Shown here one piece after another: positions 8,569 to 18,823 of a DNA stretch of 64,000 nucleotides. The notes under the pieces were generated by a model. That model saw only the letters and a list, made by a program, of their open reading frames with translations, did no database searches and had not been told where the DNA came from. The first letter of the stretch is position 1, and each line of letters opens with the position of its first letter. The stretch is from assembly GCA_022827275.1 (NCBI GenBank), contig JAJDTG010000010.1, positions 86,968-150,967 of the forward strand, in the 5' to 3' direction. The translations under genes were made by a program, and so were the position numbers. The DNA is from Candidatus Dadabacteria bacterium (lineage in GTDB: Bacteria; Desulfobacterota_D; UBA1144; Nemesobacterales; Nemesobacteraceae).

Positions 8569-9255
8569 CTAGGATGACTGCTCGGATAATTTCTCCTCAG
8601 TCTCTCTGAGAAGCTCCTTGGCTTTCTCGGCGTATTCGGTATCGGAGTAATTTTCAAGAACATATCTGTACCTTTGCGCCGCCGCCTCGTAGTTCTTTTT
8701 CTTCTGGTAGAATTTCCCTATGTATATCTCTCTTTCCGCGAGCATTCTTCTGGATTCCTCGATCTTATCCTGTATCTGCTCAGCGTACGGGGAATCAGGG
8801 TAGGTTTTCCTAAGCAGTGTAAACCACTTTATTGACTGAAGCCGTTTTGAGTGGTTCCTGTCCTTCCCAGCTTTCATTTTATAGTAGGAGAGCCCAAGGC
8901 GATACATCGCGTAATCAAGTTCTTTGTGACCCGGATGGTTCGTTATGAAATTTTCGTATTCCTCAGCGGCTATAGTGTATTCCTTTTTCTTGAAATAGAC
9001 ATCACCGCTCCTGAGTTCGGCTAGTGCGGCGTATTTGGTATAGGGATAGCGGATCTGTATTTCCTTGAGGATGTCGAACACTTTGTCATAATTTGTTCCG
9101 CCGAATATCCAGGGAAAACCGCCTTCCTTGTTAAGTTCTTCAAGCATTTCGTTGTTAAGCTGCTCCGCTGTTCCTTGGTAAATTGCCTGTTTCCCCCCGC
9201 AGGAAACCGCGAGGAGCAGAGCAATGGTGACTAATAATTTTCTTGGGTTTTTCAT
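8569..9255 (-). CDS. bamD: Outer membrane assembly lipoprotein BamD
   Basis: A 228-residue lipoprotein of the BAM complex, which inserts beta-barrel proteins into the outer membrane. The signal peptide ends in the lipobox AVSC, and the mature protein is a run of TPR-like helix pairs. Recognisable BamD segments include YDKVFDILKEIQIRYPYTKYA, where the first TPR begins, and the repeats with FITNHPGH and RKTYPDSPYA. The length is close to that of E. coli BamD (~245). Its presence shows a Gram-negative envelope. No other bam gene is in the window. Confidence 0.9.
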   Translation of the reverse strand: MKNPRKLLVTIALLLAVSCGGKQAIYQGTAEQLNNEMLEELNKEGGFPWIFGGTNYDKVFDILKEIQIRYPYTKYAALAELRSGDVYFKKKEYTIAAEEYENFITNHPGHKELDYAMYRLGLSYYKMKAGKDRNHSKRLQSIKWFTLLRKTYPDSPYAEQIQDKIEESRRMLAEREIYIGKFYQKKKNYEAAAQRYRYVLENYSDTEYAEKAKELLRETEEKLSEQSS

Positions 9256-9335
9256 AACTCTGTTTTGTGAAGAGGTTTTTCTATAAGGACAAAAAGCTCC
9301 TTTAGTTCCGAAGTAAAAGTTTTCTGCAGATCATG

Positions 9336-10055
9336 TCATGTGATCTGCTGTCCTGGTTCCAAGGCAACCACGCTCAGTGAATCCATATCCTTGGTCAGCG
9401 ACTTCAGTTCATCCGGAGTCCCCACCAGAAGCGGAAAAGTTCCGTAGTGCATGGGGATGACCCATTTCACGTTAAGGAGTCTGCATGCGTACGATGCCTC
9501 AAGCGGAGACATTGTGAAGAGATCTCCGATGGGCAGCATTGCCAGCTGTGGTTTGTATATCTCCGATATAAGTTTCATGTCACCGAAAATGTTGGTATCT
9601 CCGGCATGGTATATTGTGTAGTTATTTTCAAACTTTATTATGTAGCCTGCCGGTTCCCCGCCATAGATAACAGTTCCGTCTTCCTCCTTCATGCTGCTGC
9701 TGTGCTGGGCGTGGGTCATTGTGAACCTTATTCCGTCTATGACAACGTTGCCTCCCTTGTTACACGGCATGCAGTTTTGAACTCCCTTTGAGCCAAGCCA
9801 GTCGCAGATCTCCCAATTTGCCACTACCTTGGGATTGTATTTACTGCATAGAGGAATCACGTCACTTATGTGGTCAAAATGTCCGTGTGTTACTGCTATG
9901 ATGTCGACATGACCGACTTCACGGAGGTGTTCCGGACACGAGGGATTTCCTTCAATCCACGGGTCTATCATCACCGTTTTGCCGACGGGCGATTTTACTG
10001 AGAAAGTGGAATGTCCAAAGTAGGTTATTTCTATTCCATTATTCAGCACTTTCAT
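9336..10055 (-). CDS. UPF0173-family metallo-beta-lactamase-fold hydrolase
   Basis: A 239-residue metal-dependent hydrolase. It contains THGHFDHISD, the HxHxDH zinc-binding motif, an early YFGHSTF, YHAGDTNIFGDM with the bridging aspartate, and MHYGTFP with the last histidine. These are the hallmarks of the UPF0173 group of small metallo-beta-lactamase-fold proteins such as YtkL. The natural substrate of this group is not established. It stands alone on the minus strand between bamD and the divergent serS promoter. Confidence 0.88.
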   Translation of the reverse strand: MKVLNNGIEITYFGHSTFSVKSPVGKTVMIDPWIEGNPSCPEHLREVGHVDIIAVTHGHFDHISDVIPLCSKYNPKVVANWEICDWLGSKGVQNCMPCNKGGNVVIDGIRFTMTHAQHSSSMKEEDGTVIYGGEPAGYIIKFENNYTIYHAGDTNIFGDMKLISEIYKPQLAMLPIGDLFTMSPLEASYACRLLNVKWVIPMHYGTFPLLVGTPDELKSLTKDMDSLSVVALEPGQQIT

Positions 10056-10143
10056 TGCCTACTCCCTTTCTTGACGTTTTTCGAACTTTATATATCTGGT
10101 TATTAAACCCGAAAAGAACCTTTTGTGCAAAGTCTCGGGCTGT

Positions 10144-10171
10144 TTGAAAATATCGGCTGTGAGTGTAAATT
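10144..10171 (+). promoter_or_regulatory. Putative serS promoter
   Basis: TTGAAA at 10144-10149 and TAAATT at 10166-10171 with a 16-bp spacer, 50 bp upstream of the serS start. There is no recognisable T-box in the short leader. Confidence 0.4.
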
Positions 10172-10221
10172 AGAGACCTGACTTTTAGTTTTTTTAAGTT
10201 CTTGCGGAGCGCGTGTTCTAG

Positions 10222-11502
10222 ATGCTAGATCCCAAATTAATTGAGCGAAATATTGATCTTGTGGGTGAAAAACTCGCTACCCGCGGTTTTGAAACCGATC
10301 TCTCGGAGTTTGCCGTACTGAATTCCCGGAGAAAAGAGATAATAAGAAGGGTTGAGACCCTGGAACACCAGAGAAACGAGGGATCAAGAAAGGTAGGTAC
10401 TCTTAAGAGGTCCGGAGATCAGCAGGGACTTTCAGAACTTCTGCCAGAACTGAAGGCTCTCTCCGATGAGGTAAAGGATCTTAACGAGAAGAAAGCGGAG
10501 GTGGAGGGGCTTCTCAGAGACTTCCTCCTGACCATTCCCAACATGCCCGATTCCTCGGTTCCCGAGGGCCCAGACGACACGGCAAACGTCGAGATAAGGA
10601 AGTGGGGAGAACCAAGGAATTTTGACTTCGAGGTAAAGGACCACGTGTTGCTGGGTGCTGAGCTTGACATACTGGATCTTCCGAGGGCGACGAAGATCGC
10701 GGGTGCACGGTTTGCGCTTTACAAAAACGCGGGCGCGCGGCTTGAGAGGGCTCTTATAAATTTCATGCTCGATGTTCATACCAAGCAGCACGGGTACACA
10801 GAGGTCCTCACTCCCTTCGTAGCTAACACGGAGAGCCTTACTGGAACGGGAAATCTCCCCAAATTCGAGGAAGACCTTTTCAAGCTTAGCGATACGGACT
10901 ATTACATGGTTCCCACTGCCGAAGTTCCCGTTACCAACATTCACCGCGACGAGATAATTTCCGCGGAGGACCTCCCGATTAAATACGTGGCTTACAGTCC
11001 GTGCTTCAGAAAGGAAGCGGGTTCTTACGGAAAGGACGTACACGGGATAATCAGGCAGCATCAGTTTAACAAGGTGGAGCTTGTACGCTTCGCCGACCCG
11101 GAGAACTCATACGAGGAACTTGAAATGCTGACTGCTGATGCCGCTAAGATCCTTGAACTTCTGGGTATTCCTTACAGGGTTGTTGTTCTTAGCACGGGAG
11201 ACATGGGATTTTCTTCCGCCAAGACTTATGATCTTGAGGTATGGGTGCCGAGCGAAGGCAGATACAGGGAAATATCATCCTGCAGCAATTTTGAGGCCTT
11301 TCAGGCGAGGCGTGCCAACATAAGATATAGAAAATCAAAAGGCTCCAAGCCAGCCTATCTTCATACTCTCAATGGTTCCGGGGTGGCTGTGGGCAGGGCT
11401 CTGCTGGCGATTGTTGAGAATTTCCAGACCGAAGAGGGAACTGTGGAAGTTCCCGAGGTGCTGGTTCCCTACATGGATGGTATCAGGGTTATCGGCCGGT
11501 AA
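10222..11502 (+). CDS. serS: Seryl-tRNA synthetase
   Basis: Charges tRNA-Ser; class II synthetase of 426 residues, the normal length. The N-terminal ~110 residues form the long helical arm that recognises the tRNA variable loop. Class II motif 2 is seen as [11 protein letters not shown] followed by HQFNKVE, and motif 3 as [29 protein letters not shown] and the TAEVP serine-site motif are also present. Two tRNA-Ser genes (TGA at 20915 and GCT at 51363) lie in the same window. It converges on the frr end, 12 bp away. Confidence 0.97.
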   Translation: MLDPKLIERNIDLVGEKLATRGFETDLSEFAVLNSRRKEIIRRVETLEHQRNEGSRKVGTLKRSGDQQGLSELLPELKALSDEVKDLNEKKAEVEGLLRDFLLTIPNMPDSSVPEGPDDTANVEIRKWGEPRNFDFEVKDHVLLGAELDILDLPRATKIAGARFALYKNAGARLERALINFMLDVHTKQHGYTEVLTPFVANTESLTGTGNLPKFEEDLFKLSDTDYYMVPTAEVPVTNIHRDEIISAEDLPIKYVAYSPCFRKEAGSYGKDVHGIIRQHQFNKVELVRFADPENSYEELEMLTADAAKILELLGIPYRVVVLSTGDMGFSSAKTYDLEVWVPSEGRYREISSCSNFEAFQARRANIRYRKSKGSKPAYLHTLNGSGVAVGRALLAIVENFQTEEGTVEVPEVLVPYMDGIRVIGR

Positions 11503-11514
11503 TCCGCGCGGTTC

Positions 11515-12839
<1,325 letters not shown>

Positions 12840-13436
12840 TCATTCGCCCAGCTGGTACCTTACGAATCTTTTTACAACTATGTTTTCACCGATCTTGGCT
12901 ATCAGGTTGTTTACGAGATCTACGACTTTTACCTTGGGATCTCTTATGTAGGGCTGCTCAAGAAGGCATATTTCCTCGAAAAACTTGTTTATTCTTCCCG
13001 CAACCATTTTTTCCGCTATATTCTCGGGTTTTCCCGATTCCATAGCCTCTGCCTTGAGAATCCGCCTTTCATTTTCTATTTCTTCTTCCGAGACCTCTTC
13101 CTTTCTTACGTAAATCGGATTGTTTGCCGCTATCTGCATCGCGACTTCCCTGCAGAGATTCTGAAACTCGTCGTTTCTGGCCACAAAATCCGTCTCACAG
13201 TTAACCTCGAGCATTACGCCGATCTTGCCGCCTGCGTGGACGTATGAGGATATCATTCCCTGGTCGGTCTTTCTGGCAGTTTTTTTAGAAGCTTTCGCGA
13301 CGCCCTTTATTCTCAGGACCTCGGAAGCTTTTCCGAAATCCCCGTCGGTCTCCACAAGTGCATTTTTGCAGTCAAGAAAAGGAGCTCCTGTTTGTTCTCT
13401 CAACTCTTTTACCATTGTTGCCTTGATTTCAGCCAT
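12840..13436 (-). CDS. tsf: Elongation factor Ts (short form)
   Basis: Nucleotide exchange factor for EF-Tu. It is 198 residues, near the length of the compact EF-Ts forms of Thermus and organelles and well below the ~280 of E. coli. The N-terminal UBA-like part reads VKELREQTGAPFLDCKNALVE, and the core contains CETDFVARNDEF, which inserts between EF-Tu domains. The second dimerisation subdomain is evidently reduced. It lies 2 bp after rpsB in the same operon. Confidence 0.95.
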   Translation of the reverse strand: MAEIKATMVKELREQTGAPFLDCKNALVETDGDFGKASEVLRIKGVAKASKKTARKTDQGMISSYVHAGGKIGVMLEVNCETDFVARNDEFQNLCREVAMQIAANNPIYVRKEEVSEEEIENERRILKAEAMESGKPENIAEKMVAGRINKFFEEICLLEQPYIRDPKVKVVDLVNNLIAKIGENIVVKRFVRYQLGE

Positions 13437-13438
13437 TT

Positions 13439-14359
13439 TTAATCCTCTTTTTTATCTTCTGTATTCTCTGACATTTCTTTCTGGGCCTGAGCGTCTTCAC
13501 TCTGCGAAGATTCGGAGATCGCTACGGAAACAAAGTTTTCCTCATTTTCATTGGACTCAGCTTCCTTGAAAACAAATACCTTCCTTTCTACCACTACGCC
13601 ATCAAGGCTGTCTTCTTTTGTCTGTTCGACCTCTCCGCTCACCAGTTTTTCCTGGTATATGTGATTTCCTTCGATGCAGGCGTCCGCTATTTTTGAAGTG
13701 AACAGCTTTATCGCCCTTATGGCATCGTCATTACTCGGAATCGGGTAATCCGCATTTGCGGGGTCGCAGTTCGTGTCCACGATCGCTATAACCGGTATCG
13801 AGAGGTTTCTCGCTTCTTTTATTGCTATGTGCTCTTTTTTCGTATCTACGACGAAAACAGCGTCGGGAGCCCGCCTCATGCTTACTATTCCACCCAGAAG
13901 TCCCTCGAGTTTCACTATCTCTCTTCTGAGGTTTTTCGCTTCCCTTTTCGGAAGCATTTCCATCTGCCCGTCTTCCTCAAGTTTCTTCAGTTCCAGCAAG
14001 TAATCAACCCTCGAGCGTATCGTGTTGAAGTTGGTAAGGGTTCCGCCCAGCCAACGCGTGTTTATATAGGGCATGTTGCATCGGACCGATTCTTCTTCGA
14101 TTATTCCCCGGGCCTGTTTCTTGGTTCCCACCAGCAAAACCGTTCCTCCGTCCGCCACCGTGTTTTTCACGAAATTATACGCCCTGTAAAAAAGCGTGAC
14201 GGTCTGTTGAAGATCGATTATGTGAATGCCGTTTCTTGCTCCGAAGATAAAGGATTTCATTTTCGGATTCCAGTGGCTTTTCTGGTGTCCGAAATGTACC
14301 CCCGCCTCGAGCAGGCTTTTCATGCTGAGTTTTTCGCCAGCTACGGCTTCTTCTGTCAT
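13439..14359 (-). CDS. rpsB: 30S ribosomal protein S2 with acidic C-terminal extension
   Basis: Small-subunit ribosomal protein. The body is typical: [19 protein letters not shown], then [25 protein letters not shown] and [16 protein letters not shown] 14359 follows GGAGG by 7 nt, so the upstream in-frame start at 14386 was rejected. The protein has 306 residues against the usual 230-260. The extra ~60 C-terminal residues are rich in Glu, Ser, Asp and Lys and appear disordered. A promoter lies directly upstream. It is the first gene of rpsB-tsf-pyrH-frr. Confidence 0.96.
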   Translation of the reverse strand: MTEEAVAGEKLSMKSLLEAGVHFGHQKSHWNPKMKSFIFGARNGIHIIDLQQTVTLFYRAYNFVKNTVADGGTVLLVGTKKQARGIIEEESVRCNMPYINTRWLGGTLTNFNTIRSRVDYLLELKKLEEDGQMEMLPKREAKNLRREIVKLEGLLGGIVSMRRAPDAVFVVDTKKEHIAIKEARNLSIPVIAIVDTNCDPANADYPIPSNDDAIRAIKLFTSKIADACIEGNHIYQEKLVSGEVEQTKEDSLDGVVVERKVFVFKEAESNENEENFVSVAISESSQSEDAQAQKEMSENTEDKKED

Positions 14360-14394
14360 TGAGTATCCTCCAAATCCCTTTTGCAAATCAGGTT

Positions 14395-14423
14395 TTAATA
14401 CCAGAAAAACAATTATTAATCAA
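14395..14423 (-). promoter_or_regulatory. Promoter of the rpsB-tsf-pyrH-frr operon
   Basis: On the minus strand TTGATT (14423-14418) and TATTAA (14400-14395) are separated by 17 bp. The -10 lies 35 bp upstream of the rpsB ATG, which has its own strong GGAGG. Confidence 0.55.
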
Positions 14424-14481
14424 GTTGTAGGGTATCATAATGTTCCGCAATCCTCGATTTCGAGAGCAAGAAGAAGACAAG

Positions 14482-15363
14482 ATGAAATACCTTGTAGTAG
14501 TAAATCCCAAGGCGGGCAGAAAAGCGTTTGGTCCAACGCTTGAGCAGATCCGCGGTGCTTTTGAAGCAAAAGAAATTATCCACGAGGTGAGACTTACGCA
14601 ATTTCCCGGGCACGCCGCGAAGGTCGCCGCAGAAGGACTTCGTGAAGGCTTTACACACATGATTTCTCTTGGAGGGGACGGTACGTCAAGCGAGATCGTA
14701 AGTTCGATTCACGGAACCGAAGCTGTCTTGGGAATTGTTCCGGGCGGCAGCGGAAACGATTTTTCGAAAGCAGCCGGTATTCCGCTTGATACGCGTGCGG
14801 CGGTTGACAATATTTTTTCCGGCCGAACGAGAAAGGCCGATGTGGCTTTTGTTGACGAAAAATGCTTTATAAACGGTTTCGGGGTGGGTATGGACGGGGC
14901 CGTGGCACACGATTTCGGGGATCTGGGCCTCAGGCGCTTCGGTTCCTTCGGGTACATTGTTGGAGCGGTAATCGAGGCATTCCGGTTCCAGGGGTTTTTC
15001 TCCAAGATGGATGGAGAAATCGGTGCTGCAGGTGAAAGACTGCTTCTCTTCGGCGCTTCAAACGGCCCTTTTCAGGGTGGAAAGTTTAACCTGGCTCCCG
15101 GGGCTGACATATTCGACGGATATCTCGACATCCATATGATAAGTGACATGAGTCCTCTGGGAAGGCTTTTTAAGATACAGAAGGTGCTTGAGGGCCGCCA
15201 CGAGGGACTTCGAGAAGTCCGCATTGTAAGGGCAAAGCAGTTGCGGTTTGAAACCTTTACCGATCTTCCGGCTCATATGGACGGGGAGACATTTCTTCTT
15301 CGCTCCGGAAAACATGACATACGGATCGGGGAGCAGGGAGTAAATATTATAGTTCCCGAGTAG
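14482..15363 (+). CDS. Diacylglycerol kinase-family lipid kinase
   Basis: A 293-residue kinase of the YegS/DgkB type. Motifs are VVNPKAGRKAFG at the N-terminus, GGDGTSSEIVSS as the nucleotide-binding GGDGT, and VPGGSGNDFSKAAGIP. It probably phosphorylates diacylglycerol or a similar lipid at the inner membrane. ATG 14482 is used because homology starts there; the in-frame ATG at 14440 adds 14 charged residues. The neighbour 44 bp downstream is an acyltransferase of phosphatidic acid synthesis, which supports a phospholipid role. Confidence 0.88.
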   Translation: MKYLVVVNPKAGRKAFGPTLEQIRGAFEAKEIIHEVRLTQFPGHAAKVAAEGLREGFTHMISLGGDGTSSEIVSSIHGTEAVLGIVPGGSGNDFSKAAGIPLDTRAAVDNIFSGRTRKADVAFVDEKCFINGFGVGMDGAVAHDFGDLGLRRFGSFGYIVGAVIEAFRFQGFFSKMDGEIGAAGERLLLFGASNGPFQGGKFNLAPGADIFDGYLDIHMISDMSPLGRLFKIQKVLEGRHEGLREVRIVRAKQLRFETFTDLPAHMDGETFLLRSGKHDIRIGEQGVNIIVPE

Positions 15364-15406
15364 TCCGGAATCACGGAAATTCTTTTGGTGGCTCCATGGA
15401 GTAGCG

Positions 15407-16135
15407 GTGATGAACAAAATAAGAAGCATCGTAGCGGTAATCCTTTCGTCCCTGTTTACGGCATTCTGGGGTAGCGTGGGAGTTGTGATGTCACTTCTCG
15501 ACATAAGGCATCTTATAAAGTGCTCCGTTCGGCCTTGGGGAAAGACGGTTCTTTGGGCCTGCGGAGTGAAGCTTGACGTAGAGGGAACTGAAAATTTCCC
15601 CGAAGGTCCCTTCATAGTGATGTTCAACCACCAGAGTTCCCTCGACATACCTGTCTTTTCCGCGGTGCTGCCCTTCGAATGGAGAGCCGTGATGAAGAAT
15701 GAAGTTGCCTCGATTCCTTTTATCGGCTGGGTGTGCGTACTTAGCGGACAGTATTTCGTTGCGAGGGACGGTTCGGTTGGAGATACGAACAGAGTTCGGG
15801 AAATCGTAAGGAAAATAAGAAACGGGCCTTCGGTGGTTATTGCTCCTGAGGGCACAAGAAGCGAAGACGGGGAACTTCTTCCTTTTAAACGGGGCGGTTT
15901 TTTTATGGCCTCGCTTTCAAGAGTGCCGGTTGTGCCGATGATCATATGGGGAGGCAAGGATATAAGAAAAAAGGGTTCCTACGAACTTAATACCGACAGG
16001 GATATTGTAGTCAGAATTCTTCCTCCTATAGACACCTCAAGTTTTCCAAGGGGAAAAGAGGGTGGTGAGAAGCTTGAGGGCGTCGTCCGGGAAGAGATGC
16101 TTCACGAGATTGAAAAAATCCGTAGCAGGCGTTAA
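15407..16135 (+). CDS. plsC: 1-acyl-sn-glycerol-3-phosphate acyltransferase
   Basis: Adds the second acyl chain to lysophosphatidic acid to form phosphatidic acid. The 242-residue protein has an N-terminal membrane helix. It carries acyltransferase motif I as NHQSSLD (the catalytic His-x4-Asp) and motif III as APEGTRSEDG. A FKRGGFFMA segment follows and then VPVVPMII, motif IV. It follows the lipid kinase on the same strand and probably shares its transcript. Substrate choice within the PlsC family is not certain from sequence. Confidence 0.92.
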   Translation: MMNKIRSIVAVILSSLFTAFWGSVGVVMSLLDIRHLIKCSVRPWGKTVLWACGVKLDVEGTENFPEGPFIVMFNHQSSLDIPVFSAVLPFEWRAVMKNEVASIPFIGWVCVLSGQYFVARDGSVGDTNRVREIVRKIRNGPSVVIAPEGTRSEDGELLPFKRGGFFMASLSRVPVVPMIIWGGKDIRKKGSYELNTDRDIVVRILPPIDTSSFPRGKEGGEKLEGVVREEMLHEIEKIRSRR

Positions 16136-16213
16136 ACTCTAGATTGCCCGGGCTTGGTTGGAACTTTCGTTTGCTCTGTTTTGTTTGCCCCTGTACCTGT
16201 ATCCTAATACGGG

Positions 16214-17884
16214 TTGTATGAGGTTCTCTTTCTTATGAATGATTGTCAGGGAATTGCGGATTTAGATCTGCAGACCATAGCGGCGCTTACCGGGATGCCG
16301 AAGATAAAAAACCTGGTTAATCCCAAAAATCCGACTGAGATGTCAGAGCGGGTTGTCGTAACTTTCAAGCCTATTCCGAAAAATTACCCCTATACCGAGA
16401 TAAGCGCTTACAGGGAAAGACTCAGGAACTCACTTCTCCAAAACGGGGTCAACGTGATTCCCTGGGAAGACGCGACAACCGAGGACAGCTCTTACGGAGC
16501 ATTCTCCAAGCTCATGGGTCTTAGATCCGTGAGGAGGAAGGTAAACGCCGTAATAGACGTTAAAAAGAAGCTGTCTCCTCTCAGATGGGTTCTCAGCAAG
16601 GTAGCCGAGAACATCTACAGGATCGTCAGGAAAGACAGCCTATCGGTCAGCAGCATCCTCAAGATAAGCGGCTGGGCGGACGATTTCACGGTGGGATATC
16701 TCCAGGATCCCTATAACACCCAGGTTATAACGATAATGTCCCTTGACCCCGAGTTTGAGAACGAGGATACGACCTATGATGAAAAAATCTCCATAGGGCT
16801 GAAAAACCTGATAACCAACATGTCGGAGATCGTGATAGGTGTTTCGCACAGCAAGTTCGGGATAACAAACATGAATCTCTCCGATTCCATATACGCCCAT
16901 GATCAGCTTGATGATTTCGTGCTCTATTCGCTTATTCCAAAGATATACGCCCCTATAAAACCGCCTGTTCTGACGCGTTTTGCAGTAAGCGAGTACGACC
17001 CGCAGGAATTTGAATATGCCAAGAAGCTGTCTGCCTTGGGCGCGGACCTCAAAAGCACCGACCTTTTTCCCGCGGGGTCAAAGTTTTCAGATGCGATAAA
17101 GCGCCTCTCGCACAGGGACGTGGCGAACAAGATACTTGACGGAAGAACCGGCGTTTCATATGGCTTCATAGCGCTTGCCGAACCTCCCGGATACGACGGG
17201 GAAAAATACATCGACGAGAACAGGTGGAATTCCCTGCAGGAAATTCCGAATTACAACCCTGACGAGGTGCGGGCGGCCTCAAATGACAGGTGGTATGTTA
17301 AGACCCTTCTTGATGACAGGACCGTGTATCAGCAGATTCCGGACATATGGATTGTCACCTCAAGGTCGGGATGCGACAAGACAAACCTGAATCCGGATTC
17401 GGACATAGTCAGAATCGGCCTTGTAAAGGGGAAACTTCATCTTGAGATACCGAGAGGAGTCGATCTGGGGAGAAAGGACATAAGACCGTCTTTTGACACT
17501 TACGTGATACTCGCCCAGGCGCTTTCCTCCGCTCTTTACGCTCCTTCTCTTATCGAGAAGGAAATGTCGATTCTGCATTTCCACGGCTACCCTGACCCAT
17601 GCTGGTTTGGTGTGAGCGAACACCACGCCGGAGCCCGGAATCCCTCTCTTCCCTGCGGCACCGTGGAAGCTGCGCTTCTTAACTATTCCGCGGTTTACGA
17701 GACCGCAACCAAAAACGGCAGCGACATAAAGCTTCTGTGCCTTGTTGAATCGGACCACGGGGTTAACGTTCTCGGGCCAGACAGGGAATATCTCGTGCAA
17801 AGGCTTCTTGCAGGTTCAAGCGAGGGTCATATCCTCCTCGGCGGGAAGTATCTTCCCATGCTTAAGCGACAAGAAGTTGCTTAG
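16214..17884 (+). CDS. Conserved-looking protein of unknown function (556 aa)
   Basis: A large soluble protein that I do not recognise. It has no signal peptide and no membrane segment. Notable local features are a short basic helical stretch near residues 95-135, a histidine-containing patch (SILHFHGYPDPCWFGVSEHH, about residues 453-472) and the segment CLVESDHGVNVLGPDREYLV near the C-terminus. Codon use resembles its neighbours, with no frameshift and a tight fit between plsC and an oxidoreductase 18 bp downstream, so it is very likely a real gene. The first codon given is TTG; an ATG at 16235 is the alternative. The His/Asp/Cys-bearing end could be an active or metal site, which is speculation. 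Confidence 0.7.
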   Translation: MYEVLFLMNDCQGIADLDLQTIAALTGMPKIKNLVNPKNPTEMSERVVVTFKPIPKNYPYTEISAYRERLRNSLLQNGVNVIPWEDATTEDSSYGAFSKLMGLRSVRRKVNAVIDVKKKLSPLRWVLSKVAENIYRIVRKDSLSVSSILKISGWADDFTVGYLQDPYNTQVITIMSLDPEFENEDTTYDEKISIGLKNLITNMSEIVIGVSHSKFGITNMNLSDSIYAHDQLDDFVLYSLIPKIYAPIKPPVLTRFAVSEYDPQEFEYAKKLSALGADLKSTDLFPAGSKFSDAIKRLSHRDVANKILDGRTGVSYGFIALAEPPGYDGEKYIDENRWNSLQEIPNYNPDEVRAASNDRWYVKTLLDDRTVYQQIPDIWIVTSRSGCDKTNLNPDSDIVRIGLVKGKLHLEIPRGVDLGRKDIRPSFDTYVILAQALSSALYAPSLIEKEMSILHFHGYPDPCWFGVSEHHAGARNPSLPCGTVEAALLNYSAVYETATKNGSDIKLLCLVESDHGVNVLGPDREYLVQRLLAGSSEGHILLGGKYLPMLKRQEVA

Positions 17885-17902
17885 CAGTAGTTTTCAACGC
17901 AA

Positions 17903-18811
17903 ATGGATGAAATAAGTCCCGAACAAAGTTCAATAGGGTGGATAGGAACGGGGATTATGGGCACGCCCATGTGCGGACACCTCCTTCGTGCCGGATACCG
18001 CGTTTTTGTCTTTAACAGAACAAAGGAAAAGACGGAAGAACTGCTGAGTGAAGGGGCAATCTGGTGCGACTCTCCCGCAGAGGTTGTCCGCCAGGCCGAT
18101 GTTGTCTTCACGATTGTCGGTTACCCGGATGACGTGAGGGAAGTATATTTCGGTAGCAAGGGCCTTCTTGTTAAGCCTGCGTCAGGTCGTGTCTTTGTTG
18201 ACATGACCACAACCGAGCCGACTCTCGCAAGGGAAATATACGAAAAAGCGGTTGGCTTCGGCTGTGTTTCTCTGGATGCGCCGGTCTCCGGGGGAGACGT
18301 GGGCGCCGTGAAAGGAGAACTTTCAATAATGGTCGGAGGGGATGAGGATGTTTTTGATTCGGTAAAACCGCTTCTTGCGCTTCTTGGAGGGAACATCGTG
18401 TATCAGGGAAAGGCGGGTTCCGGGCAGCACGCGAAGATGTGCAACCAGATCACGGTAGCCGGAGTAATGATAGGAATCTGCGAGAACTTGATCTATTGCA
18501 AGAAGGCGGGGCTCGACCCGCGTACCATGCTTCGCTCGGTGGGAAGCGGCGCGGCCTCGAGCTGGCTTCTAAACAACATGGGCCCAAGAATCATGGATGG
18601 GGATTACGACCCGGGTTTTTTTGTTGAACATTTCATAAAAGACATGGAGATTGCCCTTGGCGAATCCCAGAGAATGGGAATTGATCTTCCCGGGCTTGCC
18701 CTTGTTAAATCTCTTTATGAAAGAGCGAGCGCGCTGGGGCACGGAAAGCTTGGAACGCAGGCGCTTTTGCTCGCGCTTGAGGATCTTTGTGCGGATGGAA
18801 ACCGGAACTGA
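17903..18811 (+). CDS. 3-hydroxyisobutyrate dehydrogenase-type NAD(P)-dependent oxidoreductase
   Basis: A 302-residue beta-hydroxyacid dehydrogenase. The N-terminal Rossmann motif is IGWIGTGIMGTPMCGHLL. The substrate-binding motif is DAPVSGGDVGAVKGELSIMVGG, and the catalytic-lysine region reads GSGQHAKMCNQI. The family oxidises small 3-hydroxyacids (3-hydroxyisobutyrate, tartronate semialdehyde, glyoxylate and succinic semialdehyde as reductive substrates). The exact substrate is not readable. It is followed after 12 bp by a YhdH-type reductase with a strong ribosome-binding site. Confidence 0.88.
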   Translation: MDEISPEQSSIGWIGTGIMGTPMCGHLLRAGYRVFVFNRTKEKTEELLSEGAIWCDSPAEVVRQADVVFTIVGYPDDVREVYFGSKGLLVKPASGRVFVDMTTTEPTLAREIYEKAVGFGCVSLDAPVSGGDVGAVKGELSIMVGGDEDVFDSVKPLLALLGGNIVYQGKAGSGQHAKMCNQITVAGVMIGICENLIYCKKAGLDPRTMLRSVGSGAASSWLLNNMGPRIMDGDYDPGFFVEHFIKDMEIALGESQRMGIDLPGLALVKSLYERASALGHGKLGTQALLLALEDLCADGNRN

Positions 18812-18823
18812 AGGAGGTTTTAA

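Noticed and set aside
8392-8577. Plus-strand frame in the 150-bp gap between the NTF2-like lipoprotein and bamD.
   Set aside because: It runs into both flanking genes on the opposite strand and has no family-like sequence; the gap is more likely a bamD downstream/lipoprotein upstream region.
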